Made by a program: the position numbers and the translations under genes
In this document: positions 1 to 4,430 of the stretch, one piece after another
Layout of the letters: each line of letters opens with the position of its first letter
Numbering within the stretch: the first letter of the stretch is position 1
The notes under the pieces: generated by a model
What the model saw: the letters and a program-made list of their open reading frames with translations, nothing else
The model's database searches: none
Told to the model about the DNA's origin: nothing
Virus record (IMG/VR): IMGVR_UViG_3300035670_000381
Location: 1 to 45,822 of that record
Length of the DNA stretch: 45,822 bases
Strand: one strand, 5' to 3'
Origin: a virus

Positions 1-302
1 TCGGCACGAAGAGCAGAGGCAAGACGAGCATCAGCTTCACTGTAGAAGGTGGTGATGTTGTCAAGGCAAGCATTGGTGAGAGCAGCAAGTTCAGCACGGG
101 TGGCAGTACGACCAGCCTGGAAAGTGCCATTAGGATAACCAGCAACACAACCATAACGTGAAACCAGATTTGAGATTGCCTGATAGGACCACTCAGTAGG
201 TTGAACATCTTTCAGTTGTGAAACACTGGTGACTTGTGCCATGGCGGGAGCTGCGATAGAAGCAGCAGCAATGCCAGCGGCGAGAAATGAACGAATTAGC
301 AT
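1..302 (-). CDS. SLH-domain, cyanobacterial porin-like protein (3' part beyond window)
   Basis: Partial gene: the start is inside the window and the rest runs off the left edge. It begins ATG at 302 with AGGA five bases upstream. The first 100 residues show a signal peptide (MLIRSFLAAG, then AAPAMAQ as a likely cleavage site). An S-layer-homology segment follows (VSQLKDVQPTEWSYQAI, then RYGCVAGYPNGTFQ, then TRAELAALTNACLD). This arrangement is the N-terminus of cyanobacterial SomA-type outer-membrane porins, where the SLH domain binds the cell wall. Whether a porin barrel follows cannot be seen. It lies directly after the tRNA array and could be a host-derived gene or a virion protein that borrowed the SLH fold. 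Confidence 0.75.
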   Translation of the reverse strand, partial: MLIRSFLAAGIAAASIAAPAMAQVTSVSQLKDVQPTEWSYQAISNLVSRYGCVAGYPNGTFQAGRTATRAELAALTNACLDNITTFYSEADARLASALRA

Positions 303-348
303 AATTTCCTATAAAAAGAACGACATGTCATCCCTAAAATTAGGGAAC

Positions 349-434
349 GGAAGGTGGGAGAGTCGAACTCCCAAGGGCTTTAACACCTCAACTGTTTTCA
401 AGACAGGTTCCGTCGCCAATCGGATTGACCTTCC
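349..434 (-). tRNA. tRNA-Ser (UGA)
   Basis: Class II cloverleaf with a long variable arm, anticodon loop CTTGAAA giving TGA, and T-loop GTTCGACTC. Acceptor ends GGAAGGT/ACCTTCC pair. The last 12 codons of the upstream 71-aa ORF lie inside this gene, and its stop codon TGA is the anticodon triplet. Confidence 0.93.
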
Positions 435-613
435 ATATATTGAAATTGTCCTTCGGTATTATAGAACAATTTGTGGTTTTCTGTCAATACATAGTAACCT
501 GTCAATTCCTTTCCATCATCTGTCCATCCATATGAAATAACTTTTTCATTCACCCGATCATGTTTTTTGTCCGTGTGAAGATAATGGTTATATCTTTGGT
601 GGAGATTTATCAT
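398..613 (-). CDS. Small hypothetical protein overlapping tRNA-Ser
   Basis: 71 aa. Its ATG overlaps the TAA of the upstream zinc-ribbon gene (TAATG), so translation is probably coupled. The product is polar, rich in His, Tyr and charged residues, with no signal peptide or membrane segment. The final 12 residues are encoded by the first 37 nt of tRNA-Ser, so tRNA processing would destroy this mRNA end. I do not recognise the family. The start coupling supports a real gene; the 3' overlap argues for caution. Confidence 0.5.
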   Translation of the reverse strand: MINLHQRYNHYLHTDKKHDRVNEKVISYGWTDDGKELTGYYVLTENHKLFYNTEGQFQYMEGQSDWRRNLS

Positions 614-864
614 TAGCGTACCTCAAAGTCTAGTTTACGAACTTTGCGTTTGCGTCGTTCTTCTTGATATTTTAGGTCAGCATTTGATAACATTGGTTGT
701 TTCTTAACATTCTTTTCAGAATTGATTAACACAACTTTGGATAGGTCAAGAGCAGATATTTGATCTCCTCTAACAGATGTCATGTTTGGACATCCACAAC
801 ACTTAGTTTTCGTTGGGTGAGCCTCTAACTCCTTCCCGCAGTTCTTGCATCTGATTGATAACAT
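613..864 (-). CDS. Small zinc-ribbon protein
   Basis: 83 aa. The N-terminus carries two cysteine pairs (CKNCGKE at residues 6-12 and CCGCPN at 22-27) that form a typical zinc ribbon. The C-terminal half is Lys/Arg-rich (YQEERRKRKVRK), compatible with nucleic-acid binding. An AAAGGA ribosome-binding site lies 9-14 nt before the ATG, inside the upstream ORF. It overlaps the upstream 53-aa ORF by 62 nt and is coupled to the downstream ORF by TAATG. The specific role is unknown. Confidence 0.65.
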   Translation of the reverse strand: MLSIRCKNCGKELEAHPTKTKCCGCPNMTSVRGDQISALDLSKVVLINSEKNVKKQPMLSNADLKYQEERRKRKVRKLDFEVR

Positions 865-964
865 TTTTCAGCATTCCTTTAATTTCGTCAAGTTCTTCGT
901 GAATATCTTGATGGTGGAACCGCAAAGGTCCCTGAATAAGTTTATTAAAAGTTTTCTTTTTCAT
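803..964 (-). CDS. Small coiled-coil-like hypothetical protein
   Basis: 53 aa, starting MKKKTFNKLIQG and containing a short heptad-like stretch (IHEELDEIKGMLKNVINQMQEL). It starts 17 nt after tRNA-Val and overlaps the zinc-ribbon gene by 62 nt in another frame; the coding sequence supplies the ribosome-binding site of that gene. No clear ribosome-binding site of its own is visible, which lowers confidence. Confidence 0.45.
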   Translation of the reverse strand: MKKKTFNKLIQGPLRFHHQDIHEELDEIKGMLKNVINQMQELREGVRGSPNEN

Positions 965-981
965 AGTTTGAGATGAAAAAT

Positions 982-1052
982 GGGCGATACTGGATTCGAA
1001 CCAGTGACAGCTTGCTTGTAAGGCAAGAGCTCTACCACTGAGCTAATCGCCC
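982..1052 (-). tRNA. tRNA-Val (UAC)
   Basis: Cloverleaf with anticodon stem TTGC/GCAA, loop CTTACAA (anticodon TAC), and T-loop GTTCGAATC. Acceptor GGGCGAT/ATCGCCC is perfect. The 3' end of the HNH gene overlaps the first 10 nt. Confidence 0.95.
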
Positions 1053-1321
1053 TTGGAGTGTAATATTCGATGACAATTAGAACATAAACATACACATTTA
1101 TCAATTTCTTCAACTATTCGATGAAGAGCATAACCACCTCTCACAAACTCAGAAATACCTTTGTCTTTTTGAGATGGATCCAAATGATGAAAATCCATAC
1201 ATGCTGGATGAAAGAAACCACAATGAGCGCATGGGGTCATTTTTGACATGACATAATTTTTGTTTCGCTCTCTTCTATTTTTAGAAGCAAGTTGATCTCT
1301 TATTTTTCTGGGGGTTCCCAT
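1043..1321 (-). CDS. Free-standing HNH endonuclease
   Basis: 92 aa. It carries an HNH nuclease fold: CAHCG (about residues 31-35), MDFHHLDP (about 42-49) with the catalytic His pair, and CLCSNCHRILH (about 78-88) with the second zinc pair and final His. The N-terminus is basic. It sits between tRNA-Leu and tRNA-Val and its stop lies inside tRNA-Val, as expected of a homing-type mobile gene inserted in a tRNA array. A TATAAATA late promoter and a hairpin covering the GAG ribosome-binding site lie just upstream. The target site is unknown. Confidence 0.85.
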   Translation of the reverse strand: MGTPRKIRDQLASKNRRERNKNYVMSKMTPCAHCGFFHPACMDFHHLDPSQKDKGISEFVRGGYALHRIVEEIDKCVCLCSNCHRILHSKGD

Positions 1322-1323
1322 TT

Positions 1324-1345
1324 AACTCAGTGTATTTACTGAGTT
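1324..1345 (-). promoter_or_regulatory. RBS-sequestering hairpin upstream of the HNH gene
   Basis: Perfect 8-bp stem AACTCAGT/ACTGAGTT with a 6-nt loop, ending 2 nt before the ATG. The only ribosome-binding-like sequence (GAG) is inside the 3' arm. The last two As of the late promoter box coincide with the 5' edge of the hairpin. Confidence 0.65.
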
Positions 1346-1352
1346 ATTTATA
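1345..1352 (-). promoter_or_regulatory. T4-type late promoter for the HNH gene
   Basis: Exact T4 late box TATAAATA on the minus strand, 24 nt before the HNH ATG. Initiation about 5-7 nt downstream would begin inside the 5' arm of the adjoining hairpin. Confidence 0.7.
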
Positions 1353-1369
1353 ATTATTGGTTTCCCAAA

Positions 1370-1453
1370 TGCTCCAGAGAAGATTTGAACTTCCACGCTT
1401 TTTAAGGCGGCGGATTCTAAGTCCGCTGTGTCTACCGTTCCACCACTAGAGCA
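1370..1453 (-). tRNA. tRNA-Leu (UAG)
   Basis: Class II tRNA with anticodon stem GCGGA/TCCGC, loop CTTAGAA (anticodon TAG), long variable arm, and T-loop GTTCAAATC. Acceptor TGCTCTA/TGGAGCA pairs with one wobble. Confidence 0.93.
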
Positions 1454-1509
1454 TAATTACTGGGTAATTCTACAGTATTTAGATCATCTTGTCAAGGGCA
1501 TTTGAAAGC

Positions 1510-1582
1510 GTCCTCTGTAGGATTTGAACCTACGACACATCGGTTCGTAGCCGATTGCTCTATTCCACTGAGCTAAGAGGAC
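1510..1582 (-). tRNA. tRNA-Arg (ACG)
   Basis: Anticodon stem ATCGG/CCGAT with loop CTACGAA (anticodon ACG). D and T arms are intact and acceptor GTCCTCT/AGAGGAC is perfect. Confidence 0.95.
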
Positions 1583-1585
1583 AGG

Positions 1586-1657
1586 CGAAGGGTGAGGGAT
1601 TTGAACCCCCATCGCAAGGTTTTGGAGACCTGCATCTTACCATTAGACCAACCCAAC
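1586..1657 (-). tRNA. tRNA-Trp (CCA), imperfect acceptor stem
   Basis: Anticodon loop CTCCAAA (anticodon CCA), D stem GTCT/AGAT, and T-arm GGGGG TTCAAAT CCCTC with discriminator G. The acceptor strands GTTGGGT and ACCCTTC give two adjacent T-T mismatches (positions 2-71 and 3-70), so the molecule may be partly degenerate. Confidence 0.85.
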
Positions 1658-1661
1658 AAGG

Positions 1662-1735
1662 TGTCCGTGAGAGGATTTGAACCTCCAACAAATAGATCCT
1701 TAGTCTATTGCCTCTTCCAATTGGGCTACACGGAC
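1662..1735 (-). tRNA. tRNA with class I body and AAG anticodon (identity uncertain)
   Basis: Well-formed cloverleaf: acceptor GTCCGTG/CACGGAC, anticodon stem ATAGA/TCTAT with loop CTAAGGA, and T-arm GGAGG TTCAAAT CCTCT. The anticodon reads AAG, formally leucine. The variable loop is short, whereas leucine tRNAs have a long variable arm, so the charged amino acid is uncertain. Confidence 0.85.
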
Positions 1736-1737
1736 AA

Positions 1738-1808
1738 CTGAGAAACTAGGACTCGAACCTAGATAAACTCCTTCAAAGGGAGTTGTCCTACCATTAGACG
1801 ATTTCTCA
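1738..1808 (-). tRNA. tRNA-Gln (UUG)
   Basis: Anticodon stem ACTCC/GGAGT, loop CTTTGAA (anticodon TTG), T-arm CTAGG TTCGAGT CCTAG. Acceptor TGAGAAA/TTTCTCA is perfect and the discriminator is G, as usual for glutamine tRNAs. Confidence 0.95.
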
Positions 1809-1812
1809 TTAG

Positions 1813-1888
1813 AGTTCAGGGTGGGATTTGAACCCACGGTGATAGAAGTTTTGCAGACTTCCGCATTCGACCACTCTGCCACCTGAAC
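1813..1888 (-). tRNA. tRNA-Cys (GCA)
   Basis: Anticodon loop CTGCAAA (anticodon GCA), acceptor GTTCAGG/CCTGAAC, and T-loop GTTCAAATC. The discriminator is T, the identity base expected for cysteine. Confidence 0.95.
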
Positions 1889-1890
1889 GG

Positions 1891-1962
1891 GGTGTCGTAT
1901 GGGATTTGAACCCATCTACCCAGTTTCACAAACTGGTTCCTTGACCACTAGGATAACGACAC
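1891..1962 (-). tRNA. tRNA-His (GUG)
   Basis: Anticodon stem CCAGT/ACTGG, loop TTGTGAA (anticodon GTG), acceptor GTGTCGT/ACGACAC. The discriminator is C, as expected for histidine. Confidence 0.95.
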
Positions 1963-1963
1963 A

Positions 1964-2035
1964 TAGCAGTAGGTAGATTTGAACTACCGACCATAGGCAT
2001 ATGAGACCCGTGCTCTACCACTGAGCTATACTGCT
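1964..2035 (-). tRNA. tRNA-Met (CAU), elongator or Ile2-type
   Basis: Anticodon loop CTCATAT (anticodon CAT) on a stem with two wobbles, acceptor AGCAGTA/TACTGCT, discriminator A. An isoleucine-2 type (lysidine-modified CAU) cannot be excluded from sequence alone. Confidence 0.9.
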
Positions 2036-2040
2036 AAAAT

Positions 2041-2120
2041 GGACGCTGACCTGATGGATACTCTTTCTGCGGAGGGAGGCGTCAGTCTTTTATATCCTAG
2101 CAAGCACCTTGCTGGAGTCC
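2041..2120 (-). ncRNA. Candidate structured RNA inside the tRNA array
   Basis: An 80-nt spacer between tRNA-Ser and tRNA-Met that is not a tRNA (no T-loop) and has no plausible ORF. On the minus strand its ends pair (GGAC/GTCC). Near the 5' end is a perfect hairpin AGCAAG-GTG-CTTGCT, and CTGAC/GTCAG closes a large 3' loop. Phage T4 carries two stable non-tRNA RNAs in its tRNA cluster, so this could be an analogue; a degenerate tRNA is the alternative. Confidence 0.35.
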
Positions 2121-2122
2121 AA

Positions 2123-2205
2123 CGGAAGATGTTGGGATCGAACCAACGGAGGTTTTATCCTCACGGTTTAGCAAACCGCTGCATTAACCACTCTGCCAAT
2201 CTTCC
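2123..2205 (-). tRNA. tRNA-Ser (GCU)
   Basis: Class II tRNA with anticodon loop TTGCTAA (anticodon GCT), long variable arm, and T-loop GTTCGATCC. Acceptor GGAAGAT/ATCTTCC is perfect and the discriminator is G. Confidence 0.95.
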
Positions 2206-2208
2206 ATA

Positions 2209-2280
2209 TGGAACCGACAAGATTTGAACTTGTGACCGCTCGGTTATCAGCCGAGTGCTCTACCACTGAGCTACGGTTCC
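2209..2280 (-). tRNA. tRNA-Ile (GAU)
   Basis: Anticodon stem CTCGG/CCGAG, loop CTGATAA (anticodon GAT), acceptor GGAACCG/CGGTTCC, discriminator A. Confidence 0.95.
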
Positions 2281-2284
2281 AAAG

Positions 2285-2357
2285 TGGGAATTGGTGGACT
2301 TGAACCACCCACGCAAGGTTCTTCAAACCTTCGCTCTACCAGATGAGCTAAATTCCC
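2285..2357 (-). tRNA. tRNA-Phe (GAA)
   Basis: Anticodon stem AAGGT/ACCTT, loop TTGAAGA (anticodon GAA), acceptor GGGAATT/AATTCCC, discriminator A. Confidence 0.95.
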
Positions 2358-2361
2358 AAAG

Positions 2362-2433
2362 TCCAGAAGGTTGGATTTGAACCAACGTCCTCACCGCCCC
2401 AAACGGTGCCGTCTACCACTGACTTACTCCTGG
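2362..2433 (-). tRNA. tRNA-Pro (UGG)
   Basis: Anticodon stem CACCG/CGGTG, loop TTTGGGG (anticodon TGG), acceptor CCAGGAG/CTTCTGG with one wobble, T-loop GTTCAAATC. Confidence 0.94.
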
Positions 2434-2437
2434 ATGA

Positions 2438-2509
2438 TAGTCTCAACGGGACTTGAACCCGTGTCTACACTGTGAAAGAGTGTTGTCCTAACCACTAGAC
2501 GATGAGACC
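2438..2509 (-). tRNA. tRNA-Glu (UUC)
   Basis: Anticodon stem ACACT/AGTGT, loop CTTTCAC (anticodon TTC), acceptor GGTCTCA/TGAGACT with a terminal G-T wobble. Confidence 0.94.
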
Positions 2510-2513
2510 AAAG

Positions 2514-2586
2514 CGACCCTAACGGGATTTGAACCCGTGATACCACCGTGACAGGGTGGCGTGATAGACCACTTCACTATAGGGTC
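2514..2586 (-). tRNA. tRNA-Asp (GUC)
   Basis: Anticodon stem CACC/GGTG, loop CTGTCAC (anticodon GTC), acceptor GACCCTA/TAGGGTC, discriminator G as expected for aspartate. Confidence 0.95.
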
Positions 2587-2590
2587 AAGG

Positions 2591-2681
2591 TGAGAGAGGA
2601 GGGAATTGAACCCCCGATGGTTCTTATGTAACGGTTTTACAGACCGCAGCCACACGTATTGCCAACAGTAGCCACTCTCTC
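2591..2681 (-). tRNA. tRNA-Tyr (GUA), enlarged D arm
   Basis: Anticodon stem GCGGT/ACCGT, loop CTGTAAA (anticodon GTA), class II variable arm, T-arm GGGGG TTCAATT CCCTC, acceptor GAGAGAG/CTCTCTC, discriminator A. The D-arm region is about 24 nt, several bases longer than usual. Confidence 0.88.
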
Positions 2682-2684
2682 ATA

Positions 2685-2757
2685 TGGGTTTGGTCGGGGT
2701 CGAACCGACGACTTACAGGTTAAAAGCCCGCTACTCTACCAACTGAGTTACAAACCC
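2685..2757 (-). tRNA. tRNA-Lys (UUU)
   Basis: Anticodon loop CTTTTAA (anticodon TTT), acceptor GGGTTTG/CAAACCC, T-arm GTCGG TTCGACC CCGAC. It is the first tRNA of the main array in the direction of transcription. A TTGACA hexamer lies about 20 nt upstream but its -10 box is poor. Confidence 0.95.
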
Positions 2758-2878
2758 AAATAATGTGATAAATATTCAGTTGTCAAGGTGCTGGTGGTCT
2801 CTCGACCACTTGATTAGAATACCACCGTTTGGTCTCTGGGGAGGGACTGGTGGACACTTGAAGGACCGTCACAAGCAA
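2758..2878. other. Gene-free spacer with paired elements
   Basis: No convincing ORF. On the minus strand there is a perfect GTGGTC-GAGA-GACCAC hairpin (2801-2816 region) and a longer CCACC/GGTGG pairing just upstream, followed by TTGACA about 20 nt before tRNA-Lys. The stretch may be a leader or processing region for the tRNA transcript. Confidence 0.4.
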
Positions 2879-2913
2879 CAAAAAAGGGGAGGAAACTTTT
2901 GGTTTCTCTCCCC
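2879..2913 (-). terminator. Intrinsic terminator before the main tRNA array
   Basis: On the minus strand, GGGGAGAGAAAC and GTTTCCTCCCC pair around a CAAAA-type loop (stem 2886-2913) and are followed by TTTTTTG. It ends the small late gene at 2940-3038. Confidence 0.8.
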
Positions 2914-2939
2914 GTTCTTTTGCTTTTATGGATTACATC

Positions 2940-3038
2940 TTACATATGCTTATCCATATCCGCAAACAGGGGAGATCCCTCAATATGCCAATAGCGGCAA
3001 TCGAGAATACTAAACTGTTTGGGCATTGGATAAGACAT
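2940..3038 (-). CDS. Tiny late gene, 32-aa product
   Basis: 32 aa, beginning MSYPMPKQFSILDCRYWH and ending ADMDKHM. An exact TATAAATA late promoter lies 23 nt before the ATG, AAAGG lies 11 nt before it, and an intrinsic terminator starts about 27 nt after the stop, so the unit is a complete monocistronic late transcript. The product is soluble, aromatic-rich and unrecognised. It sits between tRNA-Arg (TCT) and tRNA-Lys. Confidence 0.6.
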   Translation of the reverse strand: MSYPMPKQFSILDCRYWHIEGSPLFADMDKHM

Positions 3039-3060
3039 TGTTTTCGACCTTTAATGTGTT

Positions 3061-3068
3061 TATTTATA
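3061..3068 (-). promoter_or_regulatory. T4-type late promoter for the 32-aa gene
   Basis: Exact TATAAATA on the minus strand, 23 nt before the ATG at 3038. Confidence 0.7.
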
Positions 3069-3087
3069 AGAGTTTTTGAAAACTCAA

Positions 3088-3160
3088 CGCCTCAGGTTGG
3101 ATTCGAACCAACGGCTAACCGCTTAGAAGGCGGATACTCTGTCCCCTGAGTTACTGAGGC
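3088..3160 (-). tRNA. tRNA-Arg (UCU)
   Basis: Anticodon stem TCCGC/GCGGT, loop CTTCTAA (anticodon TCT), acceptor GCCTCAG/CTGAGGC, discriminator G. It is separated from the main array by the 32-aa gene. Confidence 0.95.
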
Positions 3161-3174
3161 ATGTAGATAGTATA

Positions 3175-3573
3175 TCAGTGTTTGGGGCAAGTGTCAATCC
3201 ACGGAGAGCACAACCTGATTTCCCCTCCCAGTGATCGACACTCATCAGTATAGCACACAGAGGTGTCCACTGGTTTTTCTGAGTATCTTGGAGATGGTAT
3301 TTTAACAGTTCCATCGTCTCCTGTCAATCGTTCATAATCTCTGATCGCTTTATCAACAGTTCTCTTTACTTTGCGTTCTATGATACCAGGATCTTTCTGT
3401 AGTTCTGGTATCAAAGGTGAATCTGGTTGATACTTTACTAATGCTTCGTAAATTATATCCCAGATATGTTTATCCTCTATCTTGAGGCAAGATGAGAGTG
3501 ATGCTACAACTAATGTAAGTATTAGTATTGTTTTTATAGATGTTTTCTTTTTACCAAAATTAAAATTAAACAT
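3175..3573 (-). CDS. Putative secreted lipoprotein, cyanophage conserved type
   Basis: 132 aa. A basic N-terminus (NFGKKK) is followed by a hydrophobic segment (TILILTLVVASLSSC) that ends in a lipobox-like LSSC around residue 29, suggesting a lipoprotein or an anchored periplasmic protein. The rest is charged and has three more cysteines near the C-terminus (VCYTDEC, LCSPWIDTC). It follows the RlpA-like gene in a cell-wall cluster, so a role in lysis (for example an outer-membrane spanin) is possible but unproven. The ATG lies in the T-tract of the upstream hairpin and no ribosome-binding site is obvious. Confidence 0.75.
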   Translation of the reverse strand: MFNFNFGKKKTSIKTILILTLVVASLSSCLKIEDKHIWDIIYEALVKYQPDSPLIPELQKDPGIIERKVKRTVDKAIRDYERLTGDDGTVKIPSPRYSEKPVDTSVCYTDECRSLGGEIRLCSPWIDTCPKH

Positions 3574-3607
3574 AAAAAAAGGAAGAGCTGCGGCACCACT
3601 CTTCCTT
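3574..3607 (-). terminator. Terminator hairpin after the rlpA-like gene
   Basis: On the minus strand AAGGAAGAG (3607-3599) pairs with CTCTTCCTT (3587-3579) around an 11-nt loop, followed by a T run that leads into the next ATG. Its 5' arm abuts a late promoter box. Confidence 0.75.
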
Positions 3608-3614
3608 ATTTATT
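3607..3614 (-). promoter_or_regulatory. Late promoter variant for the lipoprotein gene
   Basis: AATAAATA on the minus strand directly before the terminator hairpin. A start 5-7 nt downstream falls within the 5' arm, so late transcripts would not fold the terminator. Confidence 0.5.
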
Positions 3615-3630
3615 ACGAAAGTAAGATTGA

Positions 3631-3993
3631 TCAGATCCTACTATAGCATACAGTTGTCACACCTTGCCCTGGGTGAGCAATAGAAGAGAACGCACCATAA
3701 GACAGGTCAAGATCCCTATCTCCAACATAGGGTCCGCGATCATTTACACGCACAATTACAGATCTACCATTTCGTTGATTCGTAACTCGTAATCTGGTTC
3801 CGAATGGAAGCCATCTGTGTGCTACCGATTTACCGTATGCGTTATACTTTTCGCCATTAGCAGTTGTTTGCCCATGATATCCATCACCAATTCCATAATG
3901 TGAAGCGAGGGAACATCCGCTCGCTGCCTTTGCTGTTACGGGTGCCAATCCGACGAGACCAAAGGCAAGAATTGAAAGTGTTTTAAGAAGCAT
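3631..3993 (-). CDS. RlpA-like secreted double-psi beta-barrel protein
   Basis: 120 aa from ATG at 3993; an upstream TTG at 4020 would only extend the signal peptide. The N-terminus is a clear signal peptide (MLLKTLSILAFGLVGL, with APVTAKA before the likely cut). The mature part is an RlpA-type barrel: ASHYG, TTANGEKY, AHRWLPFGTRLRV and VRVNDRGPY, which holds the conserved Asp, then DLDLSYGAF. RlpA proteins bind or cleave peptidoglycan glycan strands. It lies beside the lysozyme and peptidase genes, so action on the host cell wall is likely. A consensus sigma-70 promoter is located upstream. Confidence 0.85.
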   Translation of the reverse strand: MLLKTLSILAFGLVGLAPVTAKAASGCSLASHYGIGDGYHGQTTANGEKYNAYGKSVAHRWLPFGTRLRVTNQRNGRSVIVRVNDRGPYVGDRDLDLSYGAFSSIAHPGQGVTTVCYSRI

Positions 3994-4126
3994 TAATTTA
4001 CATTGAACTCTACATCCCAATAGAGAAAGCGCACTTCCCCCTTCTCAAGGGGCAATCTCCTGGGCTCTAATTGTCACTCACTCTCTCATTATGAGAAAAC
4101 CCGCCGAATTTGACGGGTATGAAATC

Positions 4127-4155
4127 ATTATAAGTGATTATTTAGGTTTTGTCAA
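4127..4155 (-). promoter_or_regulatory. Perfect consensus sigma-70 promoter for the rlpA-like gene
   Basis: On the minus strand: TTGACA (4155-4150), 17-nt spacer, TATAAT (4132-4127). A hairpin ACCCG/CGGGT followed by TTTTC lies just downstream (about 4120-4096) and could act as an attenuator. Host RNA polymerase would use this early in infection. Confidence 0.8.
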
Positions 4156-4161
4156 GATTTT

Positions 4162-4169
4162 CCTAAATA
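4162..4169 (+). promoter_or_regulatory. Late-type box for the plus-strand gene
   Basis: CCTAAATA on the plus strand, 22 nt before the ATG at 4191. The same CTAAATA core occurs before minus-strand genes at 17525 and 23996. Confidence 0.4.
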
Positions 4170-4190
4170 CCCCTGGCAACGAGGGCACAG

Positions 4191-4430
4191 ATGAAACTCA
4201 ATCTAAATAAGCTCATTTTTATCGTATGCGTATCAGCAGTTGGATTTGTTGGTCTCAACTTTGTTGCCTGTAACTTCATGATACCAGGATCTATTATTAG
4301 TGCTAATGTATTAGGTGGATTAAAAAATCCTCCTCCCCTGGATTGTAAAGAATCCGAGAGAAGAGGATATGAAACTTTATTGGCAATTCTAACTACTGTG
4401 ATTGCTCTAAGAACTAAAGTAGAAGATTAA
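4191..4430 (+). CDS. Small membrane protein on the opposite strand
   Basis: 79 aa with a GAGG ribosome-binding site 8 nt upstream of the ATG. One N-terminal hydrophobic segment (LIFIVCVSAVGFVGLNFVAC, residues 8-27) could be a signal or membrane anchor ending in a lipobox-like VAC. A second apolar helix lies near the C-terminus (YETLLAILTTVIAL). It is the only credible plus-strand gene in the window and converges on the lysozyme reading frame with a 4-nt overlap of stop codons. Lying among cell-wall genes, it may be a holin or lysis accessory; this is inference only. Confidence 0.65.
   Translation: MKLNLNKLIFIVCVSAVGFVGLNFVACNFMIPGSIISANVLGGLKNPPPLDCKESERRGYETLLAILTTVIALRTKVED

Noticed and set aside
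1700-1915. 71-codon minus frame across three tRNA genes
   Set aside because: It runs through intact tRNA-Gln, the AAG tRNA and tRNA-Cys, and repeats the T-arm reading GSNP, a common artefact of tRNA sequence.
2039-2227. 62-codon plus frame in the tRNA array
   Set aside because: It covers tRNA-Ser and the structured spacer on the other strand and has no coding signals.
2766-2773. GATAAATA on the plus strand as a late promoter
   Set aside because: No plus-strand gene follows, and the bases lie in the AT-rich leader of the tRNA array.
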